Positions 35,920 to 45,900 of a stretch of DNA of 64,000 bases are shown here, piece after piece. How positions within the stretch are numbered: the stretch's first letter is position 1; every line of letters begins with the position of its first letter. Source of the DNA: Pseudaminobacter sp040045035 (GTDB lineage: Bacteria; Pseudomonadota; Alphaproteobacteria; Rhizobiales; Rhizobiaceae); NCBI RefSeq assembly GCF_040045035.1, contig NZ_JBDZDS010000007.1, positions 62,001 through 126,000 on the forward strand. The letters are read 5' to 3'. Made by a program: the position numbers and the translations under genes. The notes under the pieces are model-generated. The model ran no database searches. It was given only the letters and a program-made list of their open reading frames with translations, and was not told the origin of the DNA.

Positions 35920-36917
35920 CAGGCACCGCCTCCGTTTCGCGCGCGTCCGAGGTTTTCGCGCACGCGCGGATCGAGCCAGGCATAGGCGAAATCGACCAGA
36001 AGATTGGTCAGGACGAAGATCGCGACAATGATCAGGATACAGCCCTGCACCACGGGATAGTTGCGCACCCGGATCGCGTCGATGACCAACGAACCGAGGC
36101 CCGGCCGGTTGAAAATGACCTCGACGAAGACGGCCCCGCCCATGAGCTCGCCGATGCCGACGCCGAGGATCGCCACCGTCGGGATGCAGGCGAGCTTCAG
36201 CGCATATTTCATGACGATGCGGCGTTCAGGCTGCCCGTAGGCGCGCGCGGTGCGGATATAGGGCTCGCTCAGCACCTCGAGCAGCGAGGAGCGAACCAGC
36301 CGCGCGATGTAGCCTATCCAGCCAACCGCCAACGCAATCGCCGGCAGCACGAGATGATGAAGCTGGTCGAGGAAATTGCCGGGCTCGCCGGCACCGAGCA
36401 CGGGAAACCAGCCGAGCCACACGGAAAAGAAGTAAAGGAGCAGGATCGCCACGACATAGCTGGGCGTCGCCACCAGCCCGACACTCAACACCGCCAGCGC
36501 CTGGTCGAGCAGACTGCCCGGCCGCACCGCCGCATAACAGCCGATGGGAATGCCGATCAGCACGGCAAGGCCAATCGCCGAGACGGCAAGAAGTATCGTG
36601 TTAGGCAGGGCGGCCAGAACCATATCCGTCACCGAGCGCCCGCTGATCACGTCGGTGCCGAGATCGCCCTGCAAAGCGTGCTTGAAGAAGACGAAGACCC
36701 GCTCATAGAGCGGCAGGTCGAGGCCCATCTGTTGACGGAAGCTCTCCACCAGCTCGGGTGTCGCCCTCGCCCCCAGCAGGATCCGCGCCGGATCGCCCGG
36801 CACGATCAGCGTCAGCGAGCACAGAAACGCGATGCTGCCAACGAGCACCAGGACAGCGGTTGCCAGCCGGCTCGCACCATAGCGCGCAAGGCCGCCCTTG
36901 CTCCAAAAACCGTTCAT
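35919..36917 (-). CDS. Dpp/Opp-type ABC permease (DppB-like)
   Basis: 332 aa permease. IVPGDPARILLGARATPELV and QMGLDLPLYERVFVFF near the N-terminus are DppB hallmarks. The EAA-type loop YIRTARAYGQPERRIVMKYA lies near residue 225, and the C-terminus contains VDFAYAWLDPRVREN. ATG 36917 (GACGGGA upstream) is preferred to an in-frame TTG at 36950, which would sit inside the intergenic hairpin. Second gene of the operon. Confidence 0.94.
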   Translation of the reverse strand: MNGFWSKGGLARYGASRLATAVLVLVGSIAFLCSLTLIVPGDPARILLGARATPELVESFRQQMGLDLPLYERVFVFFKHALQGDLGTDVISGRSVTDMVLAALPNTILLAVSAIGLAVLIGIPIGCYAAVRPGSLLDQALAVLSVGLVATPSYVVAILLLYFFSVWLGWFPVLGAGEPGNFLDQLHHLVLPAIALAVGWIGYIARLVRSSLLEVLSEPYIRTARAYGQPERRIVMKYALKLACIPTVAILGVGIGELMGGAVFVEVIFNRPGLGSLVIDAIRVRNYPVVQGCILIIVAIFVLTNLLVDFAYAWLDPRVRENLGRARNGGGA

Positions 36918-36949
36918 GCCATTCCCGTCGAGAAACTCGCCCAATGACA

Positions 36950-36974
36950 AGCGCCCGGCTCGTCGCCGGGCGCT
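36950..36974 (-). terminator. Hairpin between binding-protein and DppB-like genes
   Basis: Arms AGCGCCCGGC and GCCGGGCGCT (10 bp, perfect), 5-base loop, in the 87-bp gap after the binding-protein gene. No U-run. Same placement as the hairpins at 2077-2107 and 57534-57559, suggesting tuned read-through into the permease genes. Confidence 0.65.
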
Positions 36975-37004
36975 ACATCACTTTTGCCCCGTATCGTTTG
37001 TCGA

Positions 37005-38555
37005 TCAAGCCTTCCTGAAGGAAGCGTACTGCCACTGGTTGCCATTGGGCAGGATGCCCGGCGCCAGCCAGTCCTTGAAGGCAAAGGTATAGGCGTTGTG
37101 GGTGATCCACCAGAAGGCGGCAGACTCGTCCATCAGCTTCTGCGCGTCGATGTAGATCTGCTCGCGTTTCTTCGGATCGGGTTCGACGAGACCCTGCTTG
37201 TGCAGGGCATCGAACTCCTTGTTGTTCCAGCGCTGCCAGTTCCAGGTGCCGATCTGGTCGGCGGTGAACCATTGCGTCTGGAAGCCGGGATCGAACTTGC
37301 CGCGATACTCGACCAGCACGAGTTCCAGGTCCTTGCTGGCGTCATTTTCGCCGTAGGCCCAGTAGGCGCCGGGATCGAGCGCTTCGATCTGCACGTCGAT
37401 GCCGATCTCGGCGAGATTGGCCTGCACCACCGCAGCCGTCGCCTGTGCCACTGCCTTGTTCAGCACCGTCAGCTTGGTGGAGAAGCCGCCGCCGAGACCT
37501 GCCTCTTCAAGCAGCGCCTGGGCGCCGGCGACATCTCGCTCATATCTCGGTGCATCCGCCCAATGGCCCAGCAGGCCCGGAGCCTCAAGCGCGAAGGCCT
37601 GTTCGACCGCGCCGTTATAGGCGGCGGCGATGATGGCCGGCACGTCGATCGCCTTGCGGATCGCCTGACGCACGCGCACGTCGTCAAAAGGCTTCTTATC
37701 GATGTTGGGCCCGATCCAGACATAGTCGATCGCCGACAGCTTCTCGACCTTGAGCCCCTTGACGGTCTCGATGTCCTTGGCGACCGCCGGGTCGATGCGC
37801 GCGAAGTCAATCTCGCCGGCCTGCAGCGCAAGCTGCGCGGTCTTGTCGTCGGTGATCGGCTTGGCGACGATTTCGTCGAACGCCGGCTTCTCGCCGATAT
37901 AGTCGGGATTGGCGACGAGCGTGAAGTGGTCGCGGGGCACCCATTCCTTGAGGATGTAGGGGCCGGAACCGATCGCCATCGTCTTGAACTTGTCGCCCAG
38001 CGCCTCGAAAGCCTTCTTGGAAATGATGGCGCCCGAACCATCGGCGAGTGCGATGAGCCACACCGCAGGCGAGGGCGCCTTCAGGTGGATCTTGCCGCTG
38101 AGCGGGCCGGTGACTTCGACCGATTCCAAGGCCGCCCAGTCATCGGCGTAGGTAACCTTGGCCCCATCCGGACCGGGCTTGATGAAGCGTTCGAATGAGA
38201 ACTTCACGTCCTCGGCGGTCAGATCGCCATAGCCGCCGGTGAACTTCAGGCCTTCCTTGAGCTTGAACTCGATCAGCGTGTCGTTGACCTGCTTGATTTC
38301 GGCGGCGGCGTCGTTTTCCCATTCCGTCGTGCCGGGCTTGAATTTCACCAGGCCCTGGTTGACCGCCAGGATGACGTTGACGTCGATCGCGCCGGCGCGA
38401 TTGGCGGGATCGAGGTTCTGCAGATCCTCATCGGTGCGAACGACGATCTTGCCGTCCGCCGCATGGGCGACATTGGCCCAGGGTTGGCCGAGAATGGTGA
38501 CACCTGCCGCGGCGGTGCCCGCCAGGAAACTCCTGCGCGTCAATTCGTAACTCAT
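37005..38555 (-). CDS. Peptide-type ABC binding protein with Tat signal
   Basis: 516 aa solute-binding protein family 5. Twin-arginine signal LTRRSFLAGTAAAGVTILG, likely cleavage after NVAHA. Motifs: DEDLQNLDPANRAGAIDVNV, FKLKEGLKFTGGYGDLTAED and GSGPYILKEWVPRDHF. ATG at 38555 has GGAGAGGT upstream. First gene of the operon with DppB-, DppC-, DppD- and DppF-like proteins, so this importer is complete. It is divergent from a CocE-type hydrolase gene, suggesting uptake of peptides or esters later hydrolysed by that enzyme. Confidence 0.94.
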   Translation of the reverse strand: MSYELTRRSFLAGTAAAGVTILGQPWANVAHAADGKIVVRTDEDLQNLDPANRAGAIDVNVILAVNQGLVKFKPGTTEWENDAAAEIKQVNDTLIEFKLKEGLKFTGGYGDLTAEDVKFSFERFIKPGPDGAKVTYADDWAALESVEVTGPLSGKIHLKAPSPAVWLIALADGSGAIISKKAFEALGDKFKTMAIGSGPYILKEWVPRDHFTLVANPDYIGEKPAFDEIVAKPITDDKTAQLALQAGEIDFARIDPAVAKDIETVKGLKVEKLSAIDYVWIGPNIDKKPFDDVRVRQAIRKAIDVPAIIAAAYNGAVEQAFALEAPGLLGHWADAPRYERDVAGAQALLEEAGLGGGFSTKLTVLNKAVAQATAAVVQANLAEIGIDVQIEALDPGAYWAYGENDASKDLELVLVEYRGKFDPGFQTQWFTADQIGTWNWQRWNNKEFDALHKQGLVEPDPKKREQIYIDAQKLMDESAAFWWITHNAYTFAFKDWLAPGILPNGNQWQYASFRKA

Positions 38556-38815
38556 AAGACACCTCTCCATAATGCTCTGCCGGCGCACCGGGCTGGTCGT
38601 TGCTTTGTTGTAGGCAAGCTAGAAAAGAGACGATCGCTTAACAAGAAACAGCGAAGGGGACCGCATGTCCAGTTGGGGTATGAAATTCTTGCTGTGGCGT
38701 GCATTGGGAAAGGACTTTTCCGCACGGCGTCAATACTGCCTTGCCGGCGAGAGACACACTTGAATTTCCGTCCACATCGGGCAAGTTCCCCCCGCTTCAT
38801 TCGGGGATAACGGCC

Positions 38816-40837
38816 ATGGACACAGTGACGATTACGAAATTTCCACGCCGCGTGAGGACCATTCCCACTGAATGGATAACGCTCTCCGACGGCACGCGCC
38901 TTGCCGCCACGATCTGGCTGCCCGAGGACGTGGCGGAAAATCCGGTGCCCGCAATCCTTGAATTTCTGCCCTACCGCCGGCGCGACGGAACCGTTTTGCG
39001 TGACCGCCAGATGCACGCCTATTTCGCCGGCCACGGCTATGCCGGCGTGCGCATCGACATGCGCGGCTCGGGCGATTCGGACGGGGTGCTCGAGGACGAA
39101 TATCTGCCGCAGGAGCAGGCCGATGCCGTCGAGGTCATCGCCTGGCTGGCGGCCCAGCCCTGGTGCAGCGGCTCTGTCGGCATGATGGGCATCTCCTGGG
39201 GCGGCTTCAATTCGCTGCAGGTGGCGAGCCATCGCCCGCCGGCGCTGAAAGCCATCATCACCGCCTGCTCGACCGACGACCGCTACGCCGACGACTGCCA
39301 TTTCATGGGCGGCTGCCTGCTCAACAATTCCATCGCCTGGGCGTCCACCATGTTCGCCTTCGGCGCGCAGCCGCCGGACCCGGAAGTGGTGGGCAACCGC
39401 TGGCGCGAGATGTGGCTGGAACGGCTGGAGAACAACCCCCTGATGGCCGCGACCTGGATCGAGCACCAGCACCGCGACGACTATTGGAAGCAGGGCTCGG
39501 TCTGCGAGGACTATTCGTCCATCACGGCAGCCGTCTATGCGGTGGGCGGCTGGGCCGACGGCTATTCCAACGCCATTCCGCGCATGCTGGCCGGCCTGCC
39601 GGGGCCGAAGAAGGGGCTGATCGGCCCCTGGGCGCATGCCTATCCGCACGCCGCCTATCCGGGGCCGCGCATCGGCTTCCTGCAGGAAGCTTTGCGCTGG
39701 TGGGACCATTGGCTGAAGGGCATCGACACCGGGATCATGGACGAGCCCATGCTGCGGGCCTGGATGCAGGAAAGCGTGCGGCCTGCAACCACCTATCCCG
39801 AGCGGCCCGGCCGCTGGGTGGCCGAAAGCGCCTGGCCGCCGAGGGACCGCAAGCCCTCGATCCTGCATTTTTCCGGCAGCGGGCTGTCGCGCGAACGACA
39901 GCCGGACGCTAAAGTGATCGTAGCCTCCAGCCTTTCGACCGGCGTCACCTTCGGTGAGTGGTGCCCCTACGGGCTAGCGGGCGAGCTGCCGGCGGACCAG
40001 CGGCCGGACGACGGGCGCTCGGTCTGCTTCGACACCGCGCCGCTGCCCGAGCGGATCGAGATATTCGGCGCGCCGGTGGTGACGCTCGACGTTTCCTCCG
40101 ACAAGCCGGTCGCCATGATCGCCGCCCGCCTCGAAGACGTCGCGCCCGACGGCTCCTCGACGCATGTCTCCTACGGCCTTCTCAACCTCACCCACCGCAA
40201 CGGCCACGAGCACCCGGAACGGCTGGAGCCGGGCAAGACCTACCGCGTCGAGATCGTGCTGAACGACATCGCGCAGGCGTTCCCGGCCGGCCATCGCATC
40301 CGACTGGCGCTTGCCACCTCGCACTGGCCGATTGCCTGGCCGTCGCCGGAACTCGCCACGCTGACGGTGTCGACCGGCGAAAGCACATTGTCGCTTCCGA
40401 TACGTGCGCCCTCCCCTCTGGACGAAGCTCTCGCGCCCTTCGCGGAGCCCGAACAGGCCGAGGTAGAGCCGCATGCCATCACCAAGCTCGCGGGTCGCAA
40501 CCGCACCATCGCCGAGGACCCAACGACCGGCGAGATGGTCGTCACCGTGCATCGCGAGCGCAGTTCTTACCACCTGCCGGCGATCGACCTCGCCTTCGAG
40601 GCTCAGGCAGAGGAGCATTACCGTATCCGTGAGGGCGACCCTTCCGCCGCCAGCGCCGATGCGAAGGCGGTCTGGCGACTCTCTCGAGACGAGTGGCACG
40701 TGCGCACCGAAACCTATACCTACGTCAGTTGTACGCCGGACACCTTCGAGATCACGGCCACCATGGACGCCTTCGAGGGCGACGTGCGGATCGCAAGCCG
40801 CAACTGGAAGCGGAGCATCCCCCGGCTTCTGGTGTGA
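38816..40837 (+). CDS. CocE/NonD family serine hydrolase (X-Pro dipeptidyl-peptidase type)
   Basis: 673 aa. The alpha/beta-hydrolase domain (about 20-310) has RIDMRGSGDSDGVLEDEY and the nucleophile elbow GISWGGFNSLQ near residue 125. GPWAHAYPH near 275 is the usual catalytic-His region. The C-terminal jelly-roll domain (about 340-560) is typical of X-Pro dipeptidyl-peptidase C. No signal peptide, so probably cytoplasmic. ATG 38816 is preceded by GGGGAT. Divergent from a complete peptide ABC importer, so it may cleave the imported peptide. Ester or acyl substrates are equally possible for this family. Confidence 0.9.
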   Translation: MDTVTITKFPRRVRTIPTEWITLSDGTRLAATIWLPEDVAENPVPAILEFLPYRRRDGTVLRDRQMHAYFAGHGYAGVRIDMRGSGDSDGVLEDEYLPQEQADAVEVIAWLAAQPWCSGSVGMMGISWGGFNSLQVASHRPPALKAIITACSTDDRYADDCHFMGGCLLNNSIAWASTMFAFGAQPPDPEVVGNRWREMWLERLENNPLMAATWIEHQHRDDYWKQGSVCEDYSSITAAVYAVGGWADGYSNAIPRMLAGLPGPKKGLIGPWAHAYPHAAYPGPRIGFLQEALRWWDHWLKGIDTGIMDEPMLRAWMQESVRPATTYPERPGRWVAESAWPPRDRKPSILHFSGSGLSRERQPDAKVIVASSLSTGVTFGEWCPYGLAGELPADQRPDDGRSVCFDTAPLPERIEIFGAPVVTLDVSSDKPVAMIAARLEDVAPDGSSTHVSYGLLNLTHRNGHEHPERLEPGKTYRVEIVLNDIAQAFPAGHRIRLALATSHWPIAWPSPELATLTVSTGESTLSLPIRAPSPLDEALAPFAEPEQAEVEPHAITKLAGRNRTIAEDPTTGEMVVTVHRERSSYHLPAIDLAFEAQAEEHYRIREGDPSAASADAKAVWRLSRDEWHVRTETYTYVSCTPDTFEITATMDAFEGDVRIASRNWKRSIPRLLV

Positions 40838-40912
40838 GCAGGTTGGAGCCTTTCACCGCCCGCGGCCCTGCTCCCGGCGGGGCTAGTCGCATGTGCCATT
40901 TTGGTTCTCCTC

Positions 40913-41110
40913 TTCCTACCGCTCCGCTTGTCGAAGGGCGACCGGATCAAGAAGATCAGCCTCAAGCTGGGCGGCAACGCACCTTTCATCGTCTTCGACG
41001 ACGCCGATGTCGATGCCGCCATTGGCGGCGAGGTCCATGCGAAGTTCCGCAATGCCGGCCAGACCTACGTTTCCGCAACCGCCTCTACGTCGCGTAAAGG
41101 AGGGCGGAAA
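40913..41110 (+). pseudogene. Fragment of succinate-semialdehyde dehydrogenase (gabD-like)
   Basis: The frame reads KKISLKLGGNAPFIVFDDAD followed by VDAAIGGEVHAKFRNAGQTY. This is the aldehyde dehydrogenase catalytic segment ELGGNAPFIVFDDAD...RNAGQTC. The catalytic Cys is Tyr and the general-base Glu is Lys. The continuation RNRLYVA appears in another frame, so there is a frameshift after GQTY. Only about 60 codons survive. Confidence 0.8.
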
Positions 41111-41308
41111 GCTGCCATCCCGCTCTCGATAATTTGCAGATTATGCGGACTGTCTCGGGTGGGGCCATCAAAGGACGTATTTGGGGTCGAGAGACATCGC
41201 AGCGATCAGGCTGGATGCGTCGGTCACCCATCCTAGAGCCACTTCAAATGTGAGCAGACTGGCTTCGTGGTTGCTCCGTGAGGCACTGTAGGCAAGCGGC
41301 TCGGCAAG
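41111..41308. other. Unassigned gap between gene remnants
   Basis: About 200 bp between the gabD and 2Fe-2S fragments with no recognisable coding or repeat content. Confidence 0.3.
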
Positions 41309-41512
41309 CTAAATCGGGCGGCCGAGACCGCCTCCGGAATGCCCCGCAGCCGCAGCGTCGATATGCACGGTGCAAGCGCCGCAAAGCGCCATGCCGCAAC
41401 CGAACTTCGTGCCCGTCATGCCCAGGATATCGCGCAGAACCCAGAGCAGCGGCGTGTCGCCGTCGGCGTCAATGGTGTGTTTTTCCCCGTTGATGCTTAT
41501 CGTGGTCGCCAT
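41309..41512 (-). pseudogene. Truncated 2Fe-2S subunit of a molybdenum hydroxylase (IorA-like)
   Basis: Good ribosome site (GGGGAG) then MATTISINGEKHTIDADGD and PLLWVLRDILGMTGTKFGCG, then MALCGACTVHID. This is the plant-ferredoxin-like domain of isoquinoline oxidoreductase or aldehyde oxidase small subunits, with the C-G-x-x-x-C-G-x-C cluster. After about 57 codons homology stops; the fourth Cys and the second 2Fe-2S domain are missing. Truncated relic. Confidence 0.78.
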
Positions 41513-41666
41513 GGCCGACTCCCCTCGGTTCGTCATCCCTCGGTTGGTTCGAGGAACAAAGGTAGGGCGCTGGAGGGTGCGGTAAACCTCCCCAATGAAT
41601 CCGCAGGTGGCTGAACAGATGAAGCCGCATCTGGCGGCCAAGGTCGCTGCCGATCTGGCCGCAAAG

Positions 41667-42959
41667 CTACTTGCCAGATGCAGAAGCTTCCGGCCGGGGG
41701 TCCACCTTGCTGCCGTTGGCCAGATCGACCGGCGGATTGAGGATCACTTGCTCGCCCGCCTTGACCCCGGTGTCCACCTCCACCCGCGTGCCCAGATCGC
41801 GTGTCTCCGTGACCTTGCGGAGCTCGGCCTTGCCGTCGTTGACGACGGCGACTTGCAGACCGTCACGGTTGTAGATGAGGGCGTCGGCGGGGACGATGAC
41901 CGACTGGGACTTGCGCGGCACCTTGAGCTCCACCATGCAGTAGGCGCCGGGCGGCAGCGCACCGTCAGGATTGGGAAGATCGATCTCGGTGAGGAGCGTG
42001 CGCGTTCCGCTTTGCAGCGCTTCAGCAACCCTGGTCACTTTGCCCGAAAACTCGCGGTTCGGAAGTTCGGGCACGCGCACAACCGCTTTGACGCCCGGCT
42101 CCACGCCGAATGCGGCGTCTTGCGGCACATATACCCAGACACGGATCACGTCGGTCTGCATGATCTCGAACAGGAAAGTGCCCGTATTGGTGTTGCCCTG
42201 TACCAGGCTGCCCACATCGACATTGCGCTGGGTGATGGTGCCATTGAACGGCGCCACCACCGAGGCGTAGCTGCGGTCTTGCCGAAGTACCCTGAGCTGG
42301 TTCTCCTGGGCCGAGACATTGGCCTCCGCGACGCCGACCGCGGCTTGCTGTGCCTGGAGGTTTTGAACGTCGACCGTCCCCTGCTGCTTGGTCACCCAGC
42401 CCTTGGTGACAAGCGATTTGTCCCGATCCCAGGTCACCTGGGCGAGCTTCATGTTGGCATTGGCCTGGTCGAGCGCTGCCCGGAGCTGCTTGAGCGTCGA
42501 CTCGTTCTGGGAAATCTGATCGTCGAGTTCGGGGACTGCGAGCTCCGCCAGCAGATGTCCGGCCTTGACGTGATCCCCAATGTCCACGTTTCGCTTTGCG
42601 ATGTAGCCGGTGGCACGGGCATAGATGCTCGCTGACGCGAAAGCGGCCGTCGTCCCCGGCAAGCTGACCGACTCGATGCCTGAATTGGGTTCGACCGTGG
42701 CGACACGCACGCTGGGCACCAGATCGAACCGCTGCTCCGCGGTCGCCGCGACCACTTGTTGCCGCGAATAGAGGCGCCAGACGCCCAGCGAGACAGCACA
42801 GGCGAGCAACAGGAATGCGCCAAGCGCCAACAGGCGCCCGCCGTAGCGACGGCGCGCTCGCGCGGGGGATGTCGGAGGGCTCTCCGTCTTGCGATCAACG
42901 GGTTCCTGCAGGCCGCGAAGAGGCTCGCCTTCCTGGTCACTATTACGCGCGTCATTCAT
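41667..42959 (-). CDS. RND efflux membrane fusion (adaptor) protein
   Basis: 430 aa periplasmic adaptor anchored by one N-terminal helix near residues 40-60 (LLALGAFLLLACAVSLGVWR). The lipoyl half-motif GYIAKRNVDIGDHVKAGHLL, a helical hairpin (about 150-230) and the second half-motif YASVVAPFNGTITQRNVDVG follow, then beta-barrel and membrane-proximal domains. Its ATG overlaps the end of the RND pump gene by 8 bp; the adaptor is thus second in the operon, the reverse of the usual order. No outer-membrane TolC-type gene is adjacent. Confidence 0.93.
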   Translation of the reverse strand: MNDARNSDQEGEPLRGLQEPVDRKTESPPTSPARARRRYGGRLLALGAFLLLACAVSLGVWRLYSRQQVVAATAEQRFDLVPSVRVATVEPNSGIESVSLPGTTAAFASASIYARATGYIAKRNVDIGDHVKAGHLLAELAVPELDDQISQNESTLKQLRAALDQANANMKLAQVTWDRDKSLVTKGWVTKQQGTVDVQNLQAQQAAVGVAEANVSAQENQLRVLRQDRSYASVVAPFNGTITQRNVDVGSLVQGNTNTGTFLFEIMQTDVIRVWVYVPQDAAFGVEPGVKAVVRVPELPNREFSGKVTRVAEALQSGTRTLLTEIDLPNPDGALPPGAYCMVELKVPRKSQSVIVPADALIYNRDGLQVAVVNDGKAELRKVTETRDLGTRVEVDTGVKAGEQVILNPPVDLANGSKVDPRPEASASGK

Positions 42960-45900
42960 TGGGGAGCTCCTCAAAGACGCCGTAGGACGCAACGCCGTCA
43001 TTGCGCTTGCGCAGCAAGGCAAACAGATATGGAACGATCAGCAGCGTGGTGGGGGTGGCGAACAGAAGGCCCCCGATCACCGCACGCGCCAACGCCGCAT
43101 TCTGTTCCTCGCCGGGCGCGCCGATGGCCATGGGGGTCATGCCGAGGATCATCGCGCCAGCGGTCATCAGCACCGGGCGAATACGGGTATAGCCGGCGTC
43201 GATGGCGGCCCGGAAGGCGGGGCGCCCTTTCAGCTGCTGCTCGCGCGCGAAGGTGACCAAGAGGATTGAATTGGCCGAGGCGACGCCGACCGCCATGATC
43301 GCCCCCATGAGCGAGGGCACGCTCAGCGTCGTGCCTGTGATGAACAGCATCGTGACGATGCCGCACAAGGTCGCCGGCAGTGCCAGGATGACCACGAACG
43401 GGTCGCCGAAATTCTGGTAGTTGACGACCATGAGCAGGTAGACGAACACGGCCGCGAACATCAGCCCGATGCCCAGATTCCGGAAGGAATCATGCATGCT
43501 CTGGATCTGCCCGAGGAGCTGGATCGTATTGCCTGGCTTGAGCTGCGGCTGCAGCTCCGCGACGATCTTGCCGATATCATTGGAGACACTGCCGAGGTCA
43601 CGCCCTTGTGCGCCGGCGTAGATGTCGTAGACGGGCTGGATATTGGTCTGGTTCAAATTCGTCGGCACACTGTCGCGCTGCAGCGTGGCCACATTGCTCA
43701 AGAGGCCGGGCACCGGCGCGCCGGCGGCAGTGGCGGCGGTTGACACCGGGGTGTTGGCCAGATCGCCGAGCGAGCTCTCCAGATACTGAGGCGTTTGGAC
43801 CGTGATGTAATAGGGAATGCCGGTGACCGGATCGGTCCAGAAATTGGGCGAGACCTGTTCCGACGAGCTGAGGCTGATGTTGATGTCGTTGGCGATAGCC
43901 TGCGCGTTGAGGCCGAGCTGCAGCGCCCGTGACCGATCGATCTTGGCCAGGAAGTCAGGTGACTCCAGCTCCTGCTGAAGATGGACGTCGACAACGCCCG
44001 GAATGGCCGCCATGCGGCGGCGCAGCTCCTGCGCTACCGGGAGATTGGTGGCACGGTCGCGTCCCACGACGCGAACGTCGATCTGGGACGGCAGCCCAAA
44101 ATTGAGAATCTGGGTCGTCATGTCGGCTGCCTGGAAATAGAAGGTGTCGGCTGGAAAGGCAGCCTGCAGCGCAGCGCGAAGCCGGCGCACATAGTCGACG
44201 GTCGGCGCGTGCCCTTCCTTGAGCGAGATCAGGATCACGCCGTCGTTGACATTGATCGTCGAGCCGTCGGTAAATGCAAGATTGTACACCCTCTGCGGCA
44301 CGCCGATATCGTCGACGATAAGGTCAAGATCGCGCGCCGGGATAACCTCGCGTATCTTGTCCTCGACCTGCTGGAAGATGCGCTCGGTTGCCTCGATGCG
44401 GGTCCCCGCCGGCGCGCGGATATGAAGTTTGATCTGTCCACCGTCGATGATGGGGAAGAAATCGCGCCCCACCACGGTCAGCATCGCGCCGCCCAACCCG
44501 AGTATCAGGACAGCGGCCACCGGGACGATCACCCGCCGCTTCAGCAGCATTGTGAGCACGCGCACATAGCCCTGACGAAACCGGTCGAAGCCGTGCTCGA
44601 ACCCCTCGTGGAACCGCCCGAACCAACTGCTCGAGCCTTCTGCCCTTTCGGGGTGTTCGCCCTTCAGCAGCATGCCAATGGCGATCGGCGTCAAGGTCCG
44701 CGACAGCACATAGGAGGCCAGCATGGCGAACACGACCGCGAGCCCGAGCGGCGTGAACAGGAACTTGGCGGGACCTTCCAGGAACACCACCGACGTGAAC
44801 ACGCAACTGATCGCGAGCGTCGACACCAGGGTCGGAATCGCAATGCCGGCGGAGCCGTTCAGCGTGGCGGCAGCCAAACGCATTCCTTCGCTGCGCAGCC
44901 GGAACGTGTTCTCTATCGTCACCGTGGAATCGTCGACCAGTATTCCGACCGCAAGCGCCATCCCGCCCAGCGTCATGGTGTTCAGCGTATGGCCGAGAAA
45001 ATACAGCACGACGATCGAGGTGAGGATCGAAAGCGGAATCGAGATCAGGACGATCAGCGTCGACCTCAATGAGCCGAGGAACAGCAGGATCATCAACCCG
45101 GTGAGCCCGGCAGCGATTGCGCCCTCGCGGACCACCCCCTGGATCGAGGCGGTGACGAGCTTGGACTGGTCGAACAGCTCGTTGATGCTCAGCCCGGGCG
45201 GTGCAGCGGCGCGCGCGATCTGCAGGGCGTTGCGGACCCCCTTGACGACCGCGACGGTCGAGGCGTTGCCGTTTTTGATGACACTCAGCAGGACCGAGCG
45301 CCGGCCGTTGTCGCGCACGATGTTCTGCTGTATCGCCCAGCCGTCATGCACCTGCCCGACATCCTTGAGGAATACGGTCTGGCCGTTCGTATACTTGATC
45401 GGGATGGTGTTGAGATCGGCGATGGTCGTAGGCATCGCATCTGTGCGCACCGTGTATTGCGTGTTGCCGATCTTGGCGAGCCCGGACGGCAAGGTCAGGT
45501 TCTGCGCGTTGACGGCGTTGACCACATCCGCCGGGGTGAGGCCCCGGGCCTGGAGCTTCATCGGGTCGATGTCGACCATGATCTGGCGATACTTGCCGCC
45601 ATCGGGCGTCGGAAACGTCACGCCCTGCACCGGCGCGAGCTGCTGGCGCAGGTTGTAGATGCCATAGTCATAGAGCTGCTGCTCATTGAGGCGGTCGGAG
45701 CTCAGGCTGAGTTGCAGCACCGGAACGCTCGAGGCGTTGTACTGGACCACGATCGGCGGCTGGATGCCGGCCGGCATGAGGGCGCGTATGGCGTTCGTCC
45801 CTGCAACGATCTGGGAGATGGCGAGGTCGAGGTTCACATCCGGCTGGAAATAAATCTTCTGGACCGAGATACCGTTGAGGGTCTGCGCCTCCATGTTCTT

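Noticed and set aside
43981..45072. 363-codon plus-strand open frame opposite the RND pump
   Set aside because: Shadow frame rich in His, Arg, Gln and Asp, no motif; the pump on the other strand is complete.
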